Shown here: in pieces, positions 25,060 through 33,145 of the stretch
Layout: each line of letters starts with the position of its first letter
Position numbering within the stretch: position 1 is the stretch's first letter
Assembly: GCA_964574705.1 (NCBI GenBank)
Contig: CAZNOO010000001.1
Coordinates: 93,567 to 157,566 of the forward strand
Direction: 5' to 3'
Source: JAHIVB01 sp964574705
Lineage (GTDB): Bacteria; Bacillota_I; Bacilli_A; Izemoplasmatales; Hujiaoplasmataceae
DNA length: 64,000 nucleotides
Notes under the pieces: generated by a model
What the model was told of the DNA's origin: nothing
What the model saw: the letters and a program-made list of their open reading frames with translations, nothing else
Database searches by the model: none
Position numbers and translations under genes: made by a program

Positions 25060-25075
25060 AATGTAGCTTTTTTTT
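25046..25075 (+). terminator. Intrinsic terminator of the 71-residue gene
   Basis: A perfect 8-bp stem (GCTACATT with AATGTAGC); the 6-base loop holds the TGA stop; T8 follows. The stretch from here to 25156 holds nothing else I recognise. Confidence 0.9.
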
Positions 25076-25155
25076 GAGATGAATGAAAGATTAAACGGTT
25101 ATGTTCGGATTCTTTTCAAAAGGAAAAACAAATGAATCTAGTCTCTCTATTTTGA

Positions 25156-25184
25156 TAGACAAATGGGCTCTGATTTGATATAAT
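25156..25184 (+). promoter_or_regulatory. Promoter of the small gene, cvfB and possibly yebC
   Basis: TAGACA (25156-25161), a 17-base spacer and a perfect TATAAT (25179-25184), 24 bases before the small gene. Confidence 0.7.
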
Positions 25185-25208
25185 AGGTTTTGAAATTGGA
25201 AGCAGGTT

Positions 25209-25379
25209 ATGAGAAAAATGAAAGATTCTTTATTCAACAAGCCAAAGAAGTCGCGCAAATCTATTGGATTTGTGTTTTTTTCGTTTTGGCAAAATGATCC
25301 AGTTGGCTTAAAGAATCATATTTTATCTCGTAAATTCTTGTTAATCTTTGTACCCTTGGGAAGAGGTGTCATTGTATGA
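25209..25379 (+). CDS. Unrecognised small protein translationally coupled to cvfB
   Basis: A 56-residue frame from ATG 25209 (GGAAG 6 bases upstream) or 53 residues from ATG 25218. It has a basic N-terminus (MRKMKDSLFNKPKKSRKS), then an aromatic/hydrophobic stretch (GFVFFSFW) and a second hydrophobic segment (FLLIFVPLG). Its stop overlaps the cvfB start in an ATGA, and it lies directly behind a good promoter, so translation is likely. It could be a small membrane-associated or RNA-binding protein, or a leader peptide controlling cvfB. I know no family for it. It occupies what would otherwise be a 316-base gap. Confidence 0.5.
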   Translation: MRKMKDSLFNKPKKSRKSIGFVFFSFWQNDPVGLKNHILSRKFLLIFVPLGRGVIV

Positions 25380-26224
25380 TTCTAGGCGATTATAATCTGC
25401 TTACCGTCGTCAGAGAAAGCGATATTGCGTATATCCTAACTGATGGAACAGAAGAGATTTTTCTTCACAAAAAAGAAGCAGAAAAAGCATATGAACCCGG
25501 CGAAGTCATTAAAGTCTTCATCTATGTCGACAATCTTGGACGGCCCACCGCATCTACAAAGGAACCACTAATTACAATTGAACACCCTGGCTTTTTGAGT
25601 GTGGTTTCGGTGAATCCTAAATATGGGGTATTCTTGCATTACGGACTTGTGAAAGATTTATTACTTTCAAAGGACGACTTACCTTTTGAACTTGACTTGT
25701 GGCCACAAATTGGAGATCAATTGTTCGTTTCTATCAAAGAACGGAAATCTCATATATTTGCTAAAATCATAGGAAGAAAACAAATCTCACATTTTTTCGA
25801 GGAACCAACAAGGCCTTTAGAATCTGGAGATACTGTTGAAGCTAGAGTATTGTTTTTGTTGGAAGACGGTATCGTGTGTTTTTCGAACCGTGGAGATGAA
25901 ATATTCGTGCATTTGAACAATATGAGAGTTGCTTACCGATTGGGGCAATTTGTTCAACCAAGAATCATCAAGCAAAATCCGAATATGGAATATACTGGAA
26001 GCTTAATCGAACAAAAAGAAAAAATGATTAGCCGTGACGGTGAAATTATTTTGGAATACATTAACAGTCATCACGGTGAAATGCGTTTCACAGACAAATC
26101 CAGTCCAGAAGATATCATGTCAGCCTTTCAGATGAGCAAATCAGCTTATAAAAGGGCTTTGGGCGGTTTGTTTAAAGCAGGTAAAGTAGATCTTTTACCT
26201 GATAAAACAATTCTAAAAAAATAA
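25376..26224 (+). CDS. cvfB: S1-domain RNA-binding regulator CvfB/YitL
   Basis: This 282-residue protein has three S1-like OB folds (about 1-60, 65-140, 145-210; note IFLHKKEAEKA, GVFLHYG, EIFVHLNN) and a C-terminal winged helix (about 220-282; MSKSAYKRALGGLFKAG). This is the layout of CvfB of Staphylococcus and YitL of Bacillus, which bind RNA and affect virulence or stress genes. AGAGGTG precedes ATG 25376. The start is coupled to the small upstream gene. yebC follows 20 bases later. Confidence 0.88.
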   Translation: MILGDYNLLTVVRESDIAYILTDGTEEIFLHKKEAEKAYEPGEVIKVFIYVDNLGRPTASTKEPLITIEHPGFLSVVSVNPKYGVFLHYGLVKDLLLSKDDLPFELDLWPQIGDQLFVSIKERKSHIFAKIIGRKQISHFFEEPTRPLESGDTVEARVLFLLEDGIVCFSNRGDEIFVHLNNMRVAYRLGQFVQPRIIKQNPNMEYTGSLIEQKEKMISRDGEIILEYINSHHGEMRFTDKSSPEDIMSAFQMSKSAYKRALGGLFKAGKVDLLPDKTILKK

Positions 26225-26244
26225 TCATAAGTGAGGTAATAAAT

Positions 26245-26976
26245 ATGGGAAGAGCCCATGAAGTAAGAGCAGCATCAATGGCAAAAACAAGTGCAATGAA
26301 GAGTAAATTATATGCTAAATTCGGGAAAGAAATCTACATGGCTGCCAAAAATGGTGAGTCCGATCCAGATAACAATTTAGCTTTAAAACGCGTCATCATA
26401 AGAGCAAAGCAAAACCAAGTTCCAGCAGATGTCATTAAAAGAAATATAGAAAAGGCAAAAGGTGGAACAGGAGAAGATTATTATCCAATCCGGTATGAAG
26501 GATTTGGACCAGGCGGATGTACACTCATCGTTGAATGTATGACAGACAATGTCAACAGAACATTCGGAGAAGTTCGTTCTTGTTTTACCAAGACTGGTAG
26601 CAAACTAGGCGTTGCTGGCAGTGTCACTTACATGTATACTTATTGTTCTAAAATCAGCGTTGAAGGTATTACGGAGGACGAAGCTCTCGAGGTATTGATG
26701 TCTGCTGAGTGTGAAGTCACTGATTTACAATATGAAGACGGCGTCGTCATGATTACAGGTGCGCCTCATGAACTAGACCACATGAAAGATGCATTGCTAG
26801 AGACGGGAAAAGAGTTGGAATTTCTAGAAGACATGGTCACGTACCTTCCTCAAGAGTATATTGAGATTAGCAAAGATGACCAAGCAAAATTACAACGTTT
26901 CATCGACATGACGAATGAACTAGATGATGTGCAAGAAATCTTCCACAATGTATTATTGCCTCAAGAAGAAGAATAA
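26245..26976 (+). CDS. yebC: YebC/TACO1-family protein
   Basis: This 243-residue protein begins MGRAHEVRAASMAKTSAMK, a variant of the usual GHSKW-type start, and carries the family core RAKQNQVPADVIKRNIEKAKG, YEGFGPGG and TDNVNRTF. The family was annotated as transcription regulators; the mitochondrial member TACO1 and recent bacterial work point to a role in translation, including at proline stretches. That fits an RNA-linked neighbourhood (cvfB before it; efp in the same window), but the link is inference. A strong terminator follows. Confidence 0.93.
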   Translation: MGRAHEVRAASMAKTSAMKSKLYAKFGKEIYMAAKNGESDPDNNLALKRVIIRAKQNQVPADVIKRNIEKAKGGTGEDYYPIRYEGFGPGGCTLIVECMTDNVNRTFGEVRSCFTKTGSKLGVAGSVTYMYTYCSKISVEGITEDEALEVLMSAECEVTDLQYEDGVVMITGAPHELDHMKDALLETGKELEFLEDMVTYLPQEYIEISKDDQAKLQRFIDMTNELDDVQEIFHNVLLPQEEE

Positions 26977-26980
26977 TCCA

Positions 26981-27006
26981 AAAAGCAACGTTTTCGTTGC
27001 TTTTTT
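26981..27006 (+). terminator. Intrinsic terminator of the cvfB-yebC unit
   Basis: A perfect 10-bp stem (AAAAGCAACG with CGTTGCTTTT), a TTTT loop and a T tract. Confidence 0.92.
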
Positions 27007-27039
27007 ATCATCTAATTTATTCCTTAAAAATCAATATTA

Positions 27040-27048
27040 TGGTATAAT
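27040..27048 (+). promoter_or_regulatory. Extended -10 promoter of pgsA
   Basis: TGGTATAAT (TGn-TATAAT), 19 bases before ATG 27067. Confidence 0.6.
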
Positions 27049-27066
27049 ATTCATAGAGGTGAAAGA

Positions 27067-27639
27067 ATGAACCTACCGAATAAATTAACAATGATTCGAA
27101 TCATTTTAGTTCCAGTCATGATTATCATCTATTTATTAAAAGATTTGATTGGCAATCCGGTTTACCTGATTATGGGAATCATTTTCGTCATTGCTTCCTT
27201 TACAGATTACCTGGATGGTAAAATTGCAAGAAAAAGAAACATTGTGACAACTTTTGGAAAGTTTATCGATCCATTGGCTGATAAACTACTTGTGATGGCC
27301 GCGCTGTTAATCCTTGCAGACAATTTCAGATTTGATTCAACGATGTGGATGCCTTTTTGGGTTCCAATCATCATCTTAGCTAGAGAATTTATTGTGACAT
27401 CAATTCGGCTTGTCGCAGTTGGTGGTGGAAAAATCATCGCAGCTTCGAACCTTGGTAAATATAAAACCGCCTTGACGATGGCGACAATTACGTACTACTT
27501 ATTTGTATTACCGAATGTCAGTCATACCATATTTGATATCCTTGGAATAATATTAGTTGGCTTAAGTGTTATAATGACCTTGATATCGGGGTTTGATTAT
27601 TTTATGAAGAACAAAAACATCATTTTAGAATCTATTTAA
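27067..27639 (+). CDS. pgsA: CDP-diacylglycerol-glycerol-3-phosphate phosphatidyltransferase
   Basis: This 190-residue integral membrane protein has several predicted helices and the CDP-alcohol phosphatidyltransferase motif DG-xx-AR-x8-G-xxx-D-xxx-D, seen as DGKIAR then GKFIDPLADK. It makes phosphatidylglycerol phosphate, the precursor of phosphatidylglycerol. A very short leader with GAGGTGA precedes ATG 27067. recA follows after 59 bases without an intervening terminator; in many Bacilli cinA lies between these two genes and is missing here. Other CDP-alcohol transferases are possible, but the N-terminus (NLPNKLTMIRIILVP) is typical of PgsA. Confidence 0.93.
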   Translation: MNLPNKLTMIRIILVPVMIIIYLLKDLIGNPVYLIMGIIFVIASFTDYLDGKIARKRNIVTTFGKFIDPLADKLLVMAALLILADNFRFDSTMWMPFWVPIIILAREFIVTSIRLVAVGGGKIIAASNLGKYKTALTMATITYYLFVLPNVSHTIFDILGIILVGLSVIMTLISGFDYFMKNKNIILESI

Positions 27640-27645
27640 AGAATT

Positions 27646-27672
27646 CAAACGATAATAACGTATCATTATTTG
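27646..27672. promoter_or_regulatory. Imperfect inverted repeat before recA
   Basis: CAAACGATAATA, 3 bases, TATCATTATTTG; arms match at 9 of 12. It lies between pgsA and recA. It does not match the Bacillus LexA box (GAAC-N4-GTTC). It could be an operator or a weak hairpin. Confidence 0.3.
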
Positions 27673-27698
27673 AAGACGTATGTATTTAGGAGGCCACC

Positions 27699-28694
27699 AT
27701 GGCAGATGAGAAAAGAAGAAAGAGTCTAGATATTGCTTTGAAAGAAATCGAAAAAGAATACGGTAAAGGCGCTGTAATGATTTTAGGGGAAACGGAAACC
27801 AACTTAAATGTTGAGTCCATTTCAAGTGGTTCAATCGCACTTGACGTCGCACTCGGAGTCGGTGGATATCCTCGCGGAAGAATTATCGAAATCTATGGCC
27901 CTGAATCTTCAGGAAAGACGACGTTTGCTCTTCACGCAATCGCGGAAGTTCAAAAAGGAAATGGTTATGCGGCGTTCATAGATGCAGAACATGCGCTGGA
28001 CCCTGTATATGCGAAAGCTCTTGGAGTCGATGTTGATTCTTTGATTTTATCTCAACCTGACACCGGTGAACAAGGCTTGGAAATCGCAGAGGCTCTGATT
28101 CGAAGCGGCGCTGTTGATATCGTTGTAATCGACTCTGTTGCTGCTTTGGTACCAGAAGCTGAGATTCGCGGTGAAATGGGAGACTCCCATGTCGGACTTC
28201 AAGCAAGACTTATGTCCCAAGCGATGAGAAAACTTTCAGGCGTATTATCTAAATCGCACTGTATCGCGATTTTCATCAATCAGATCCGCGAAAAAGTTGG
28301 TATCATGTTTGGTAACCCTGAAACGACGCCTGGCGGTAGAGCACTGAAGTTCTATGCTTCGATACGTTTAGAAATTAGAAGAGGCGAACAAATCAAGGAA
28401 GGTACTGACATTGTTGGTAATCAAGCCAAAGTGAAAGTCGTTAAGAATAAAGTAGCGTCTCCTTTTAAAACTTGCGTGATTGACATTGTGTTCGGTCACG
28501 GGATTTCAAGACTTGGTGAAATCGTCGATTTGGCAGTTGAAAATGAACTGATTAAGAAAAGCGGTTCTTGGTTCTCTTATCAAGATCAGAAGATTGGTCA
28601 AGGACGAGAAAATGTTAAAAAATATTTGGAAGAAAACAAAGAATTAGCAAATTCATTGGAACTTCAATTAAGAGAAAAATTGTTAAAAAAATAG
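27699..28694 (+). CDS. recA: Recombinase RecA
   Basis: This 331-residue protein has Walker A GPESSGKT (67-74), the MAW-type region, Walker B IVVIDSVAAL, loop L1 EIRGEMGDSHVG, and loop L2 INQIREKVGIMFGNPETTPGGRALKF. RecA coats single-stranded DNA and drives strand exchange after AddAB resection. It is shorter than E. coli RecA (353) because the acidic C-terminal tail is reduced; it ends in a basic LREKLLKK. A perfect AGGAGG lies before ATG 27699. It is followed by a terminator, and no LexA-type operator was seen. Confidence 0.98.
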   Translation: MADEKRRKSLDIALKEIEKEYGKGAVMILGETETNLNVESISSGSIALDVALGVGGYPRGRIIEIYGPESSGKTTFALHAIAEVQKGNGYAAFIDAEHALDPVYAKALGVDVDSLILSQPDTGEQGLEIAEALIRSGAVDIVVIDSVAALVPEAEIRGEMGDSHVGLQARLMSQAMRKLSGVLSKSHCIAIFINQIREKVGIMFGNPETTPGGRALKFYASIRLEIRRGEQIKEGTDIVGNQAKVKVVKNKVASPFKTCVIDIVFGHGISRLGEIVDLAVENELIKKSGSWFSYQDQKIGQGRENVKKYLEENKELANSLELQLREKLLKK

Positions 28695-28726
28695 AAAGAC
28701 TCATTATGAGTTTTTCTTTTTTTTTG
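28693..28726 (+). terminator. Intrinsic terminator of recA
   Basis: A stem AGAAAGACTC with GAGTTTTTCT (one G-T wobble), an ATTAT loop, and a long T tract with one interruption. Confidence 0.85.
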
Positions 28727-28785
28727 ATAAAACCGCTATAAACCTTACGGGCTGGCGTCCGTTCAGAAATCTCAAGAAATTCTCT

Positions 28786-28814
28786 TTGACTCTAAAGTCA
28801 TTTTAATGTATAAT
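28786..28814 (+). promoter_or_regulatory. Promoter of rny
   Basis: TTGACT (28786-28791), a 17-base spacer and TATAAT (28809-28814). It leaves an untranslated leader of roughly 85 bases. Confidence 0.8.
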
Positions 28815-28844
28815 AGATATCGTATTTTAGGATGTATATTTTTA

Positions 28845-28864
28845 GTATCGCAAGCATGCGATAC
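28845..28864 (+). promoter_or_regulatory. Stable hairpin in the rny 5' leader
   Basis: A perfect 8-bp stem (GTATCGCA with TGCGATAC) and AGCA loop, about 30 bases after the predicted start site and not followed by a T tract, so not a terminator. Confidence 0.6.
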
Positions 28865-28904
28865 ACTGATATAAAACAACTAAATCAAAACGGAGGTAAT
28901 AATT

Positions 28905-30467
28905 ATGCAACCACTCGAAATTATTATTTTCATTTTGTTAGCCTTAGTTGTCGGTGGATTAATTGGGTTTATCCTCCGTGTTATTGTAGTTGAAAAAGGA
29001 TTTCAAACTGCACGGAATAAATCTCAAAACATTATTGACGAAGCAAACTCACAAGCGGAAAAAATTAAAAAAGAGAAACTGTTAGAAGCAAGACAAGAAA
29101 TTTATAATCTAAATTTAGAAAACGATAAAATAATTAAAGAGAAAAAATCGATTGTGTTAGAATTGGAAAAAAAACTAACACAACGCGAGGAGTTAATTGA
29201 ACGCCGTTCAGTTAACTTAGACAAACGTGAACTAAATATAGATCGTAAAGAAGAAGTTTTGGATCAAAAGAAAAACGCTATTGAGGAAAAGGCCAGCAAA
29301 CTGGAAAGCATTATTCAAGAACAGAACACTAAATTATTAGAAATTGCCAATTTTACAGAAGAACAAGCAAAACAAGTCATCATGGTTAGAGTCGAAGAAG
29401 AAATGGCTGTTGAAATTGACAGATACATTCGCGACCGTGAAGATACCGCGAAACAAGACGCAAGCAAAATTGCAAAAGAAATCATTTCGCTTGCCATTCA
29501 GAAATACGCTCAAGACGTAACTGCAGAGACAACCGTAAGTGTTGTTAACCTGCCAAACGATGAAATGAAGGGTCGAATCATTGGTAGAGAAGGTCGTAAT
29601 ATCCGCACCATCGAAGCTTTGACTGGTGTAGACTTGATTATCGACGATACTCCTGAAGCGGTCGTATTGTCCGGATTTGATCCGGTTCGTAGAGAAATCG
29701 CGAAAAGAACCATAGAAACATTAATTACGGATGGCCGAATCCATCCGGCTAGAATTGAAGAAATCGTTGAAAAGACCAGAGTTGAAGTCGACCAATTCAT
29801 TCGTGACATGGGAGACAAAGCCATTTTCGAAACTGGTGTAGGCAAAATGCACCCAGACTTAGTTAAATTGCTCGGAAGAATGCATTTTAGAACCTCATAT
29901 GGTCAAAATGCTTTACGTCACTCGATTGAAACTGCTTTTCTGAGTGGAAAGTTAGCAGTTGAACTCGGAGAGAATGAAGTGATTGCCAAACGCGCAGGAC
30001 TTCTTCATGATATCGGTAAAGCAGTCGACCATGAAATGGAAGGCTCACATATCGACATCGGAATTCAACTCGCAAATAAGTATCATGAACACGAAGCTGT
30101 AATTGACGCTATCAGTTCTCACCACGGTGATGTTGAAGCGAAAACAGTGATCGGAGTCTTGGTAGCTGCAGCTGATGCGTTGTCAGCAGCAAGACCTGGA
30201 GCAAGAAGCGAATCCTTAGAAAATTACATCAAACGTTTGACCCAACTTGAAGAAATCTCAACATCCGTCGCAGGCGTGGAACAAGCATTTGCGATTCAAG
30301 CTGGACGTGAAGTTAGAGTTATTGTCAGGCCAAATGAAATTGATGATCAGAAAACGCATCTTGTCGCTAGAGAAATCAAGCAATTAATAGAAGAGAAATT
30401 AAGTTATCCTGGTACAATTAAAGTCACGGTTATCCGTGAGACTCGTGCTCAGGACATTGCAAAATAA
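28905..30467 (+). CDS. rny: Ribonuclease Y
   Basis: This 520-residue protein has an N-terminal membrane helix (about 5-28), a long charged coiled coil (about 35-195), a KH domain (about 208-270; GRIIGREGRNIRTIE) and an HD domain with the metal pair His368-Asp369 (LLHDIGK). RNase Y is the membrane-bound endonuclease starting mRNA decay in Firmicutes. GGAGGT precedes ATG 28905. The gene sits with ymdB, as in Bacillus, and close to ymcA, encoding a known RNase Y specificity factor. A leader hairpin may be involved in autoregulation. Confidence 0.97.
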   Translation: MQPLEIIIFILLALVVGGLIGFILRVIVVEKGFQTARNKSQNIIDEANSQAEKIKKEKLLEARQEIYNLNLENDKIIKEKKSIVLELEKKLTQREELIERRSVNLDKRELNIDRKEEVLDQKKNAIEEKASKLESIIQEQNTKLLEIANFTEEQAKQVIMVRVEEEMAVEIDRYIRDREDTAKQDASKIAKEIISLAIQKYAQDVTAETTVSVVNLPNDEMKGRIIGREGRNIRTIEALTGVDLIIDDTPEAVVLSGFDPVRREIAKRTIETLITDGRIHPARIEEIVEKTRVEVDQFIRDMGDKAIFETGVGKMHPDLVKLLGRMHFRTSYGQNALRHSIETAFLSGKLAVELGENEVIAKRAGLLHDIGKAVDHEMEGSHIDIGIQLANKYHEHEAVIDAISSHHGDVEAKTVIGVLVAAADALSAARPGARSESLENYIKRLTQLEEISTSVAGVEQAFAIQAGREVRVIVRPNEIDDQKTHLVAREIKQLIEEKLSYPGTIKVTVIRETRAQDIAK

Positions 30468-30474
30468 ATACTTA

Positions 30475-30504
30475 GCCTTCCATTTTGGGAGGCTATGATT
30501 TTTA
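30475..30504 (+). terminator. Possible weak terminator between rny and ymdB
   Basis: An 8-bp stem (AGCCTTCC with GGGAGGCT, one G-U) and ATTTT loop, followed by ATGATTTTT rather than a clean T tract. Partial termination or processing is possible. Confidence 0.5.
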
Positions 30505-30513
30505 GGAGATCCT

Positions 30514-31272
30514 ATGAGAGTACTTTTTATCGGAGATGTATATATGGACAAAGGGAGAGAAGCCTTTGACAAGTACTATCTTCAAGTCAAACAACAATAT
30601 AAACCGAATCTAGTCATCGTGAACGGTGAAAATATTGCGAAAGGCAATGGTCTCACTGAATCCATCTACAAAGATTTGATGACAAAGGGTGTACACGCGA
30701 TTACGCTTGGAAACCATGCGTTTTCAAAAAAAGACTCTGTCGCTGTACTAAGTTATCCTAATGTATGCAGACCCGCCAATTATGGTGAAGGAACAATTGG
30801 AAACGATTATGTTAGTCTCAATTATAATGGGAAAATCGTAACCATTGTCAATTTACTTGGAAGGGTCTTCATGAGAGACCAAATCGACAGTCCTTTCAAA
30901 AGAATGGATGAACTCTTACAAGCTGTAAAAAGCGACTATTTTATCGTGGATTTTCACGCAGAAGCAACAAGCGAAAAATACGCTCTTGCGAACTACTTGG
31001 ATGGTAGGGTATCTGCACTGGTTGGAACCCATACCCACGTCCCAACGGCCGATAATGTCGTATTCCCAAAAGGAATGCTATATATCAGCGATGTTGGGAT
31101 GACTGGCGTGAAGTATGGAATTATCGGCGGAGAGATTAAACAAGGAATCAGGAAGTTTTTAACCGGCGTTCCCGAAAGAGTCAACCCAGAAAATGATGGA
31201 CCTCTTCAGTTCAATGCAGTTTTGTTGGATTTGTATCAAAATAAGATTGAACGAATTAATATTTTTGAATAA
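30514..31272 (+). CDS. ymdB: YmdB-family metallophosphoesterase
   Basis: This 252-residue calcineurin-like phosphoesterase of the TIGR00282 family has visible metal ligands GDVY, NGEN, TLGNH, DFHAE and GTHTHVPTAD. Bacillus YmdB hydrolyses 2',3'-cyclic AMP and affects many transcripts. GGAGAT precedes ATG 30514. The rny-ymdB order is conserved in Firmicutes. The first motif reads GDVYMDKGR instead of the common GDVVGxPGR, a small divergence that keeps the Asp ligand. A terminator follows. Confidence 0.93.
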   Translation: MRVLFIGDVYMDKGREAFDKYYLQVKQQYKPNLVIVNGENIAKGNGLTESIYKDLMTKGVHAITLGNHAFSKKDSVAVLSYPNVCRPANYGEGTIGNDYVSLNYNGKIVTIVNLLGRVFMRDQIDSPFKRMDELLQAVKSDYFIVDFHAEATSEKYALANYLDGRVSALVGTHTHVPTADNVVFPKGMLYISDVGMTGVKYGIIGGEIKQGIRKFLTGVPERVNPENDGPLQFNAVLLDLYQNKIERINIFE

Positions 31273-31274
31273 GT

Positions 31275-31308
31275 AAAAAGTGTTTATGGGCCTCCATAAA
31301 CGCTTTTT
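31275..31308 (+). terminator. Intrinsic terminator of rny-ymdB
   Basis: A long stem (AAGTGTTTATGG with CCATAAACGCTT, one G-T wobble), a 4-base loop and T6. Confidence 0.92.
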
Positions 31309-31319
31309 TAACGAATGAT

Positions 31320-31348
31320 TTGAAAAAAAACTCTAAATCTACTATACT
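31320..31348 (+). promoter_or_regulatory. Promoter of miaB-ymcA
   Basis: TTGAAA (31320-31325), a 17-base spacer and TATACT (31343-31348), just before AAGGTGA and ATG 31366. Confidence 0.75.
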
Positions 31349-31365
31349 AAAGCAAGGTGATTCTT

Positions 31366-32802
31366 ATGGAAGATAAATTATTCAACAAACCAATCTTGAA
31401 AGACGCTAGAAAACGATCCAAAACAGAAACGACCGTTTTGGAGTATTCGCCAACGGCATTTGATTCGCTTTTGGGAGATGGAAAACGATATTGTATCCAG
31501 ACACATGGTTGTCAGGCAAATGTCGCTGACAGTGAGAAAATCAAGGGTTTACTTGAGAGTCAAGGGTTTAAAGAAACTTTCGTTGAAGAAGAAGCTGATT
31601 TGATTATCATCAATACTTGTGCTATTCGCGAAAATGCTGAAAAAAAAGTCTTTGGCGAACTTGGAAGATATAAATCGATGAAACTGAAGAACCCTGATTT
31701 GATTGTCGCAGTCGGTGGTTGCATGCCTCAAGAAGAAGTGATTGTAGAGAGACTTTTAAAGACTTATAAACAAGTAGACATTATTTTTGGAACGCATAAC
31801 TTACATAAATTATTAGAATATTTGAATGTTGTTATGAAAGAGAAAAGGCGAGTTGTAGAGGTAATGTCCGTTGAAGGAGATATAGTAGAAGATGTTCCTT
31901 CCGCAAGAGACAGTAGGTTCAAGGCATGGGTAAATATTATGTTCGGATGCGATGAGTTCTGTACCTATTGCATCGTTCCCTATACAAGAGGGAAAGAACG
32001 TTCTAGACTTCCTGAACATATCATTGCTGAAGTTAAATCTTTAATTGAACTAGGGTACAAAGAAGTCACTTTACTCGGTCAAAACGTGAATTCGTATGGT
32101 CTTGACTTCGAGTCAAGAGAATATCGTTTTTCCGATTTGCTTCAAGATTTGTCTCAATTGGATATTCCAAGAATCCGTTTCACAACCTCACACCCAAAGG
32201 ATTTCTCTTCTGAAATTATTGATTCATTGAGTAAAGGCCATAATCTAATGCCATATATTCATTTACCAGTTCAATCCGGATCAAATAAGATTTTGAAGGC
32301 GATGAACCGAAAATATACAAAAGAATCCTACTTGAAAACAGTTCAAGAAATCAAAAATAAAATACCAGGTGTTTCCCTTACGACTGACATCATCGTCGGT
32401 TTTCCTGGCGAAACTGAAGAAGACTTTCTAGAAACCCTTGATTTGGTGGAAAAGGCTGGTTTCGAGGGTGCATATACCTTTGTATTCTCACCAAGAAGTG
32501 GAACTCCAGCCGCTAAACTAGAGGATTTTACACTGATGGAGGACAAGAAAAAACGTTTGTATCGTTTGAATAAAATCATCAATGATGGCTTTAAGCGTGG
32601 TAATCTTCGATTTTTAAACAAGACTGTTGAGGTATTGGTTGAAGGGCACTCCAAAACCAATGAAATGATGCTGAGTGGGTATACGAAACATAACAAGCTA
32701 GTCCATTTTCAAGGCGATATGAATCTTGTTGGATCACTGATAGAGTTGAAAATCATTGATGCAAAGACTTGGTCGTTGACAGGTGAAATACTTCATGGAT
32801 AA
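31366..32802 (+). CDS. miaB: tRNA 2-methylthio-N6-isopentenyladenosine synthase
   Basis: This 478-residue radical-SAM methylthiotransferase has an N-terminal UPF0004 domain with three cluster cysteines (THGCQAN, NTCAIRE, GGCMPQ), the radical-SAM motif CDEFCTYC, and a C-terminal TRAM domain (about 405-478). It adds the methylthio group to i6A37 in tRNA after MiaA, which is encoded further along. ATG 31366 was chosen because AAGGTGA is 5 bases upstream; GTG 31357 lies inside that site. It overlaps ymcA by 8 bases. Confidence 0.96.
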   Translation: MEDKLFNKPILKDARKRSKTETTVLEYSPTAFDSLLGDGKRYCIQTHGCQANVADSEKIKGLLESQGFKETFVEEEADLIIINTCAIRENAEKKVFGELGRYKSMKLKNPDLIVAVGGCMPQEEVIVERLLKTYKQVDIIFGTHNLHKLLEYLNVVMKEKRRVVEVMSVEGDIVEDVPSARDSRFKAWVNIMFGCDEFCTYCIVPYTRGKERSRLPEHIIAEVKSLIELGYKEVTLLGQNVNSYGLDFESREYRFSDLLQDLSQLDIPRIRFTTSHPKDFSSEIIDSLSKGHNLMPYIHLPVQSGSNKILKAMNRKYTKESYLKTVQEIKNKIPGVSLTTDIIVGFPGETEEDFLETLDLVEKAGFEGAYTFVFSPRSGTPAAKLEDFTLMEDKKKRLYRLNKIINDGFKRGNLRFLNKTVEVLVEGHSKTNEMMLSGYTKHNKLVHFQGDMNLVGSLIELKIIDAKTWSLTGEILHG

Positions 32803-33145
32803 GATGGATGCTTTCGTAGAAAAGCTAAACAAATCAGACTTATACAACCATTTGATTCAAATGAAAGCTAAAATAGAATCAAATCCGTTATATTTGTCTA
32901 GATATCAAGAAATTTTAGAAACTCAAAAAAAACTTGTTGGACATGAATTCAAGGGTCAAAGTGAATCCGCTTTAAAAGTAAGACTCGAGTATGAGCGGAA
33001 ATTGGCTGAACTTACAAGTGATGTACTGATCCATGAGTATTTGACTGACTTGGATGAATTCAACAATCTCATTCACACGGTCGAAGACATTTTTAACGAA
33101 TCCATTAATTCAATTCAAGAATTACCTAAATTTCCCCATATTTAG
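32795..33145 (+). CDS. ymcA: YmcA/YlbF-family (DUF964) protein, RicA-like
   Basis: This 116-residue helical DUF964 protein starts at ATG 32795 inside the end of miaB, with AGGTGA 9 bases upstream. The miaB-ymcA order matches Bacillus, where YmcA (RicA) joins YlbF and YaaT to direct RNase Y to chosen transcripts. The protein contains no cysteine, so if the complex carries Fe-S clusters here, this subunit gives no thiolate. The last nine codons and the stop form the transcription terminator of the operon. Confidence 0.85.
   Translation: MDKMDAFVEKLNKSDLYNHLIQMKAKIESNPLYLSRYQEILETQKKLVGHEFKGQSESALKVRLEYERKLAELTSDVLIHEYLTDLDEFNNLIHTVEDIFNESINSIQELPKFPHI

Noticed and set aside
27640..27698. LexA/SOS box before recA
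   Set aside because: No GAAC-N4-GTTC core is present; only an unrelated imperfect inverted repeat was found.
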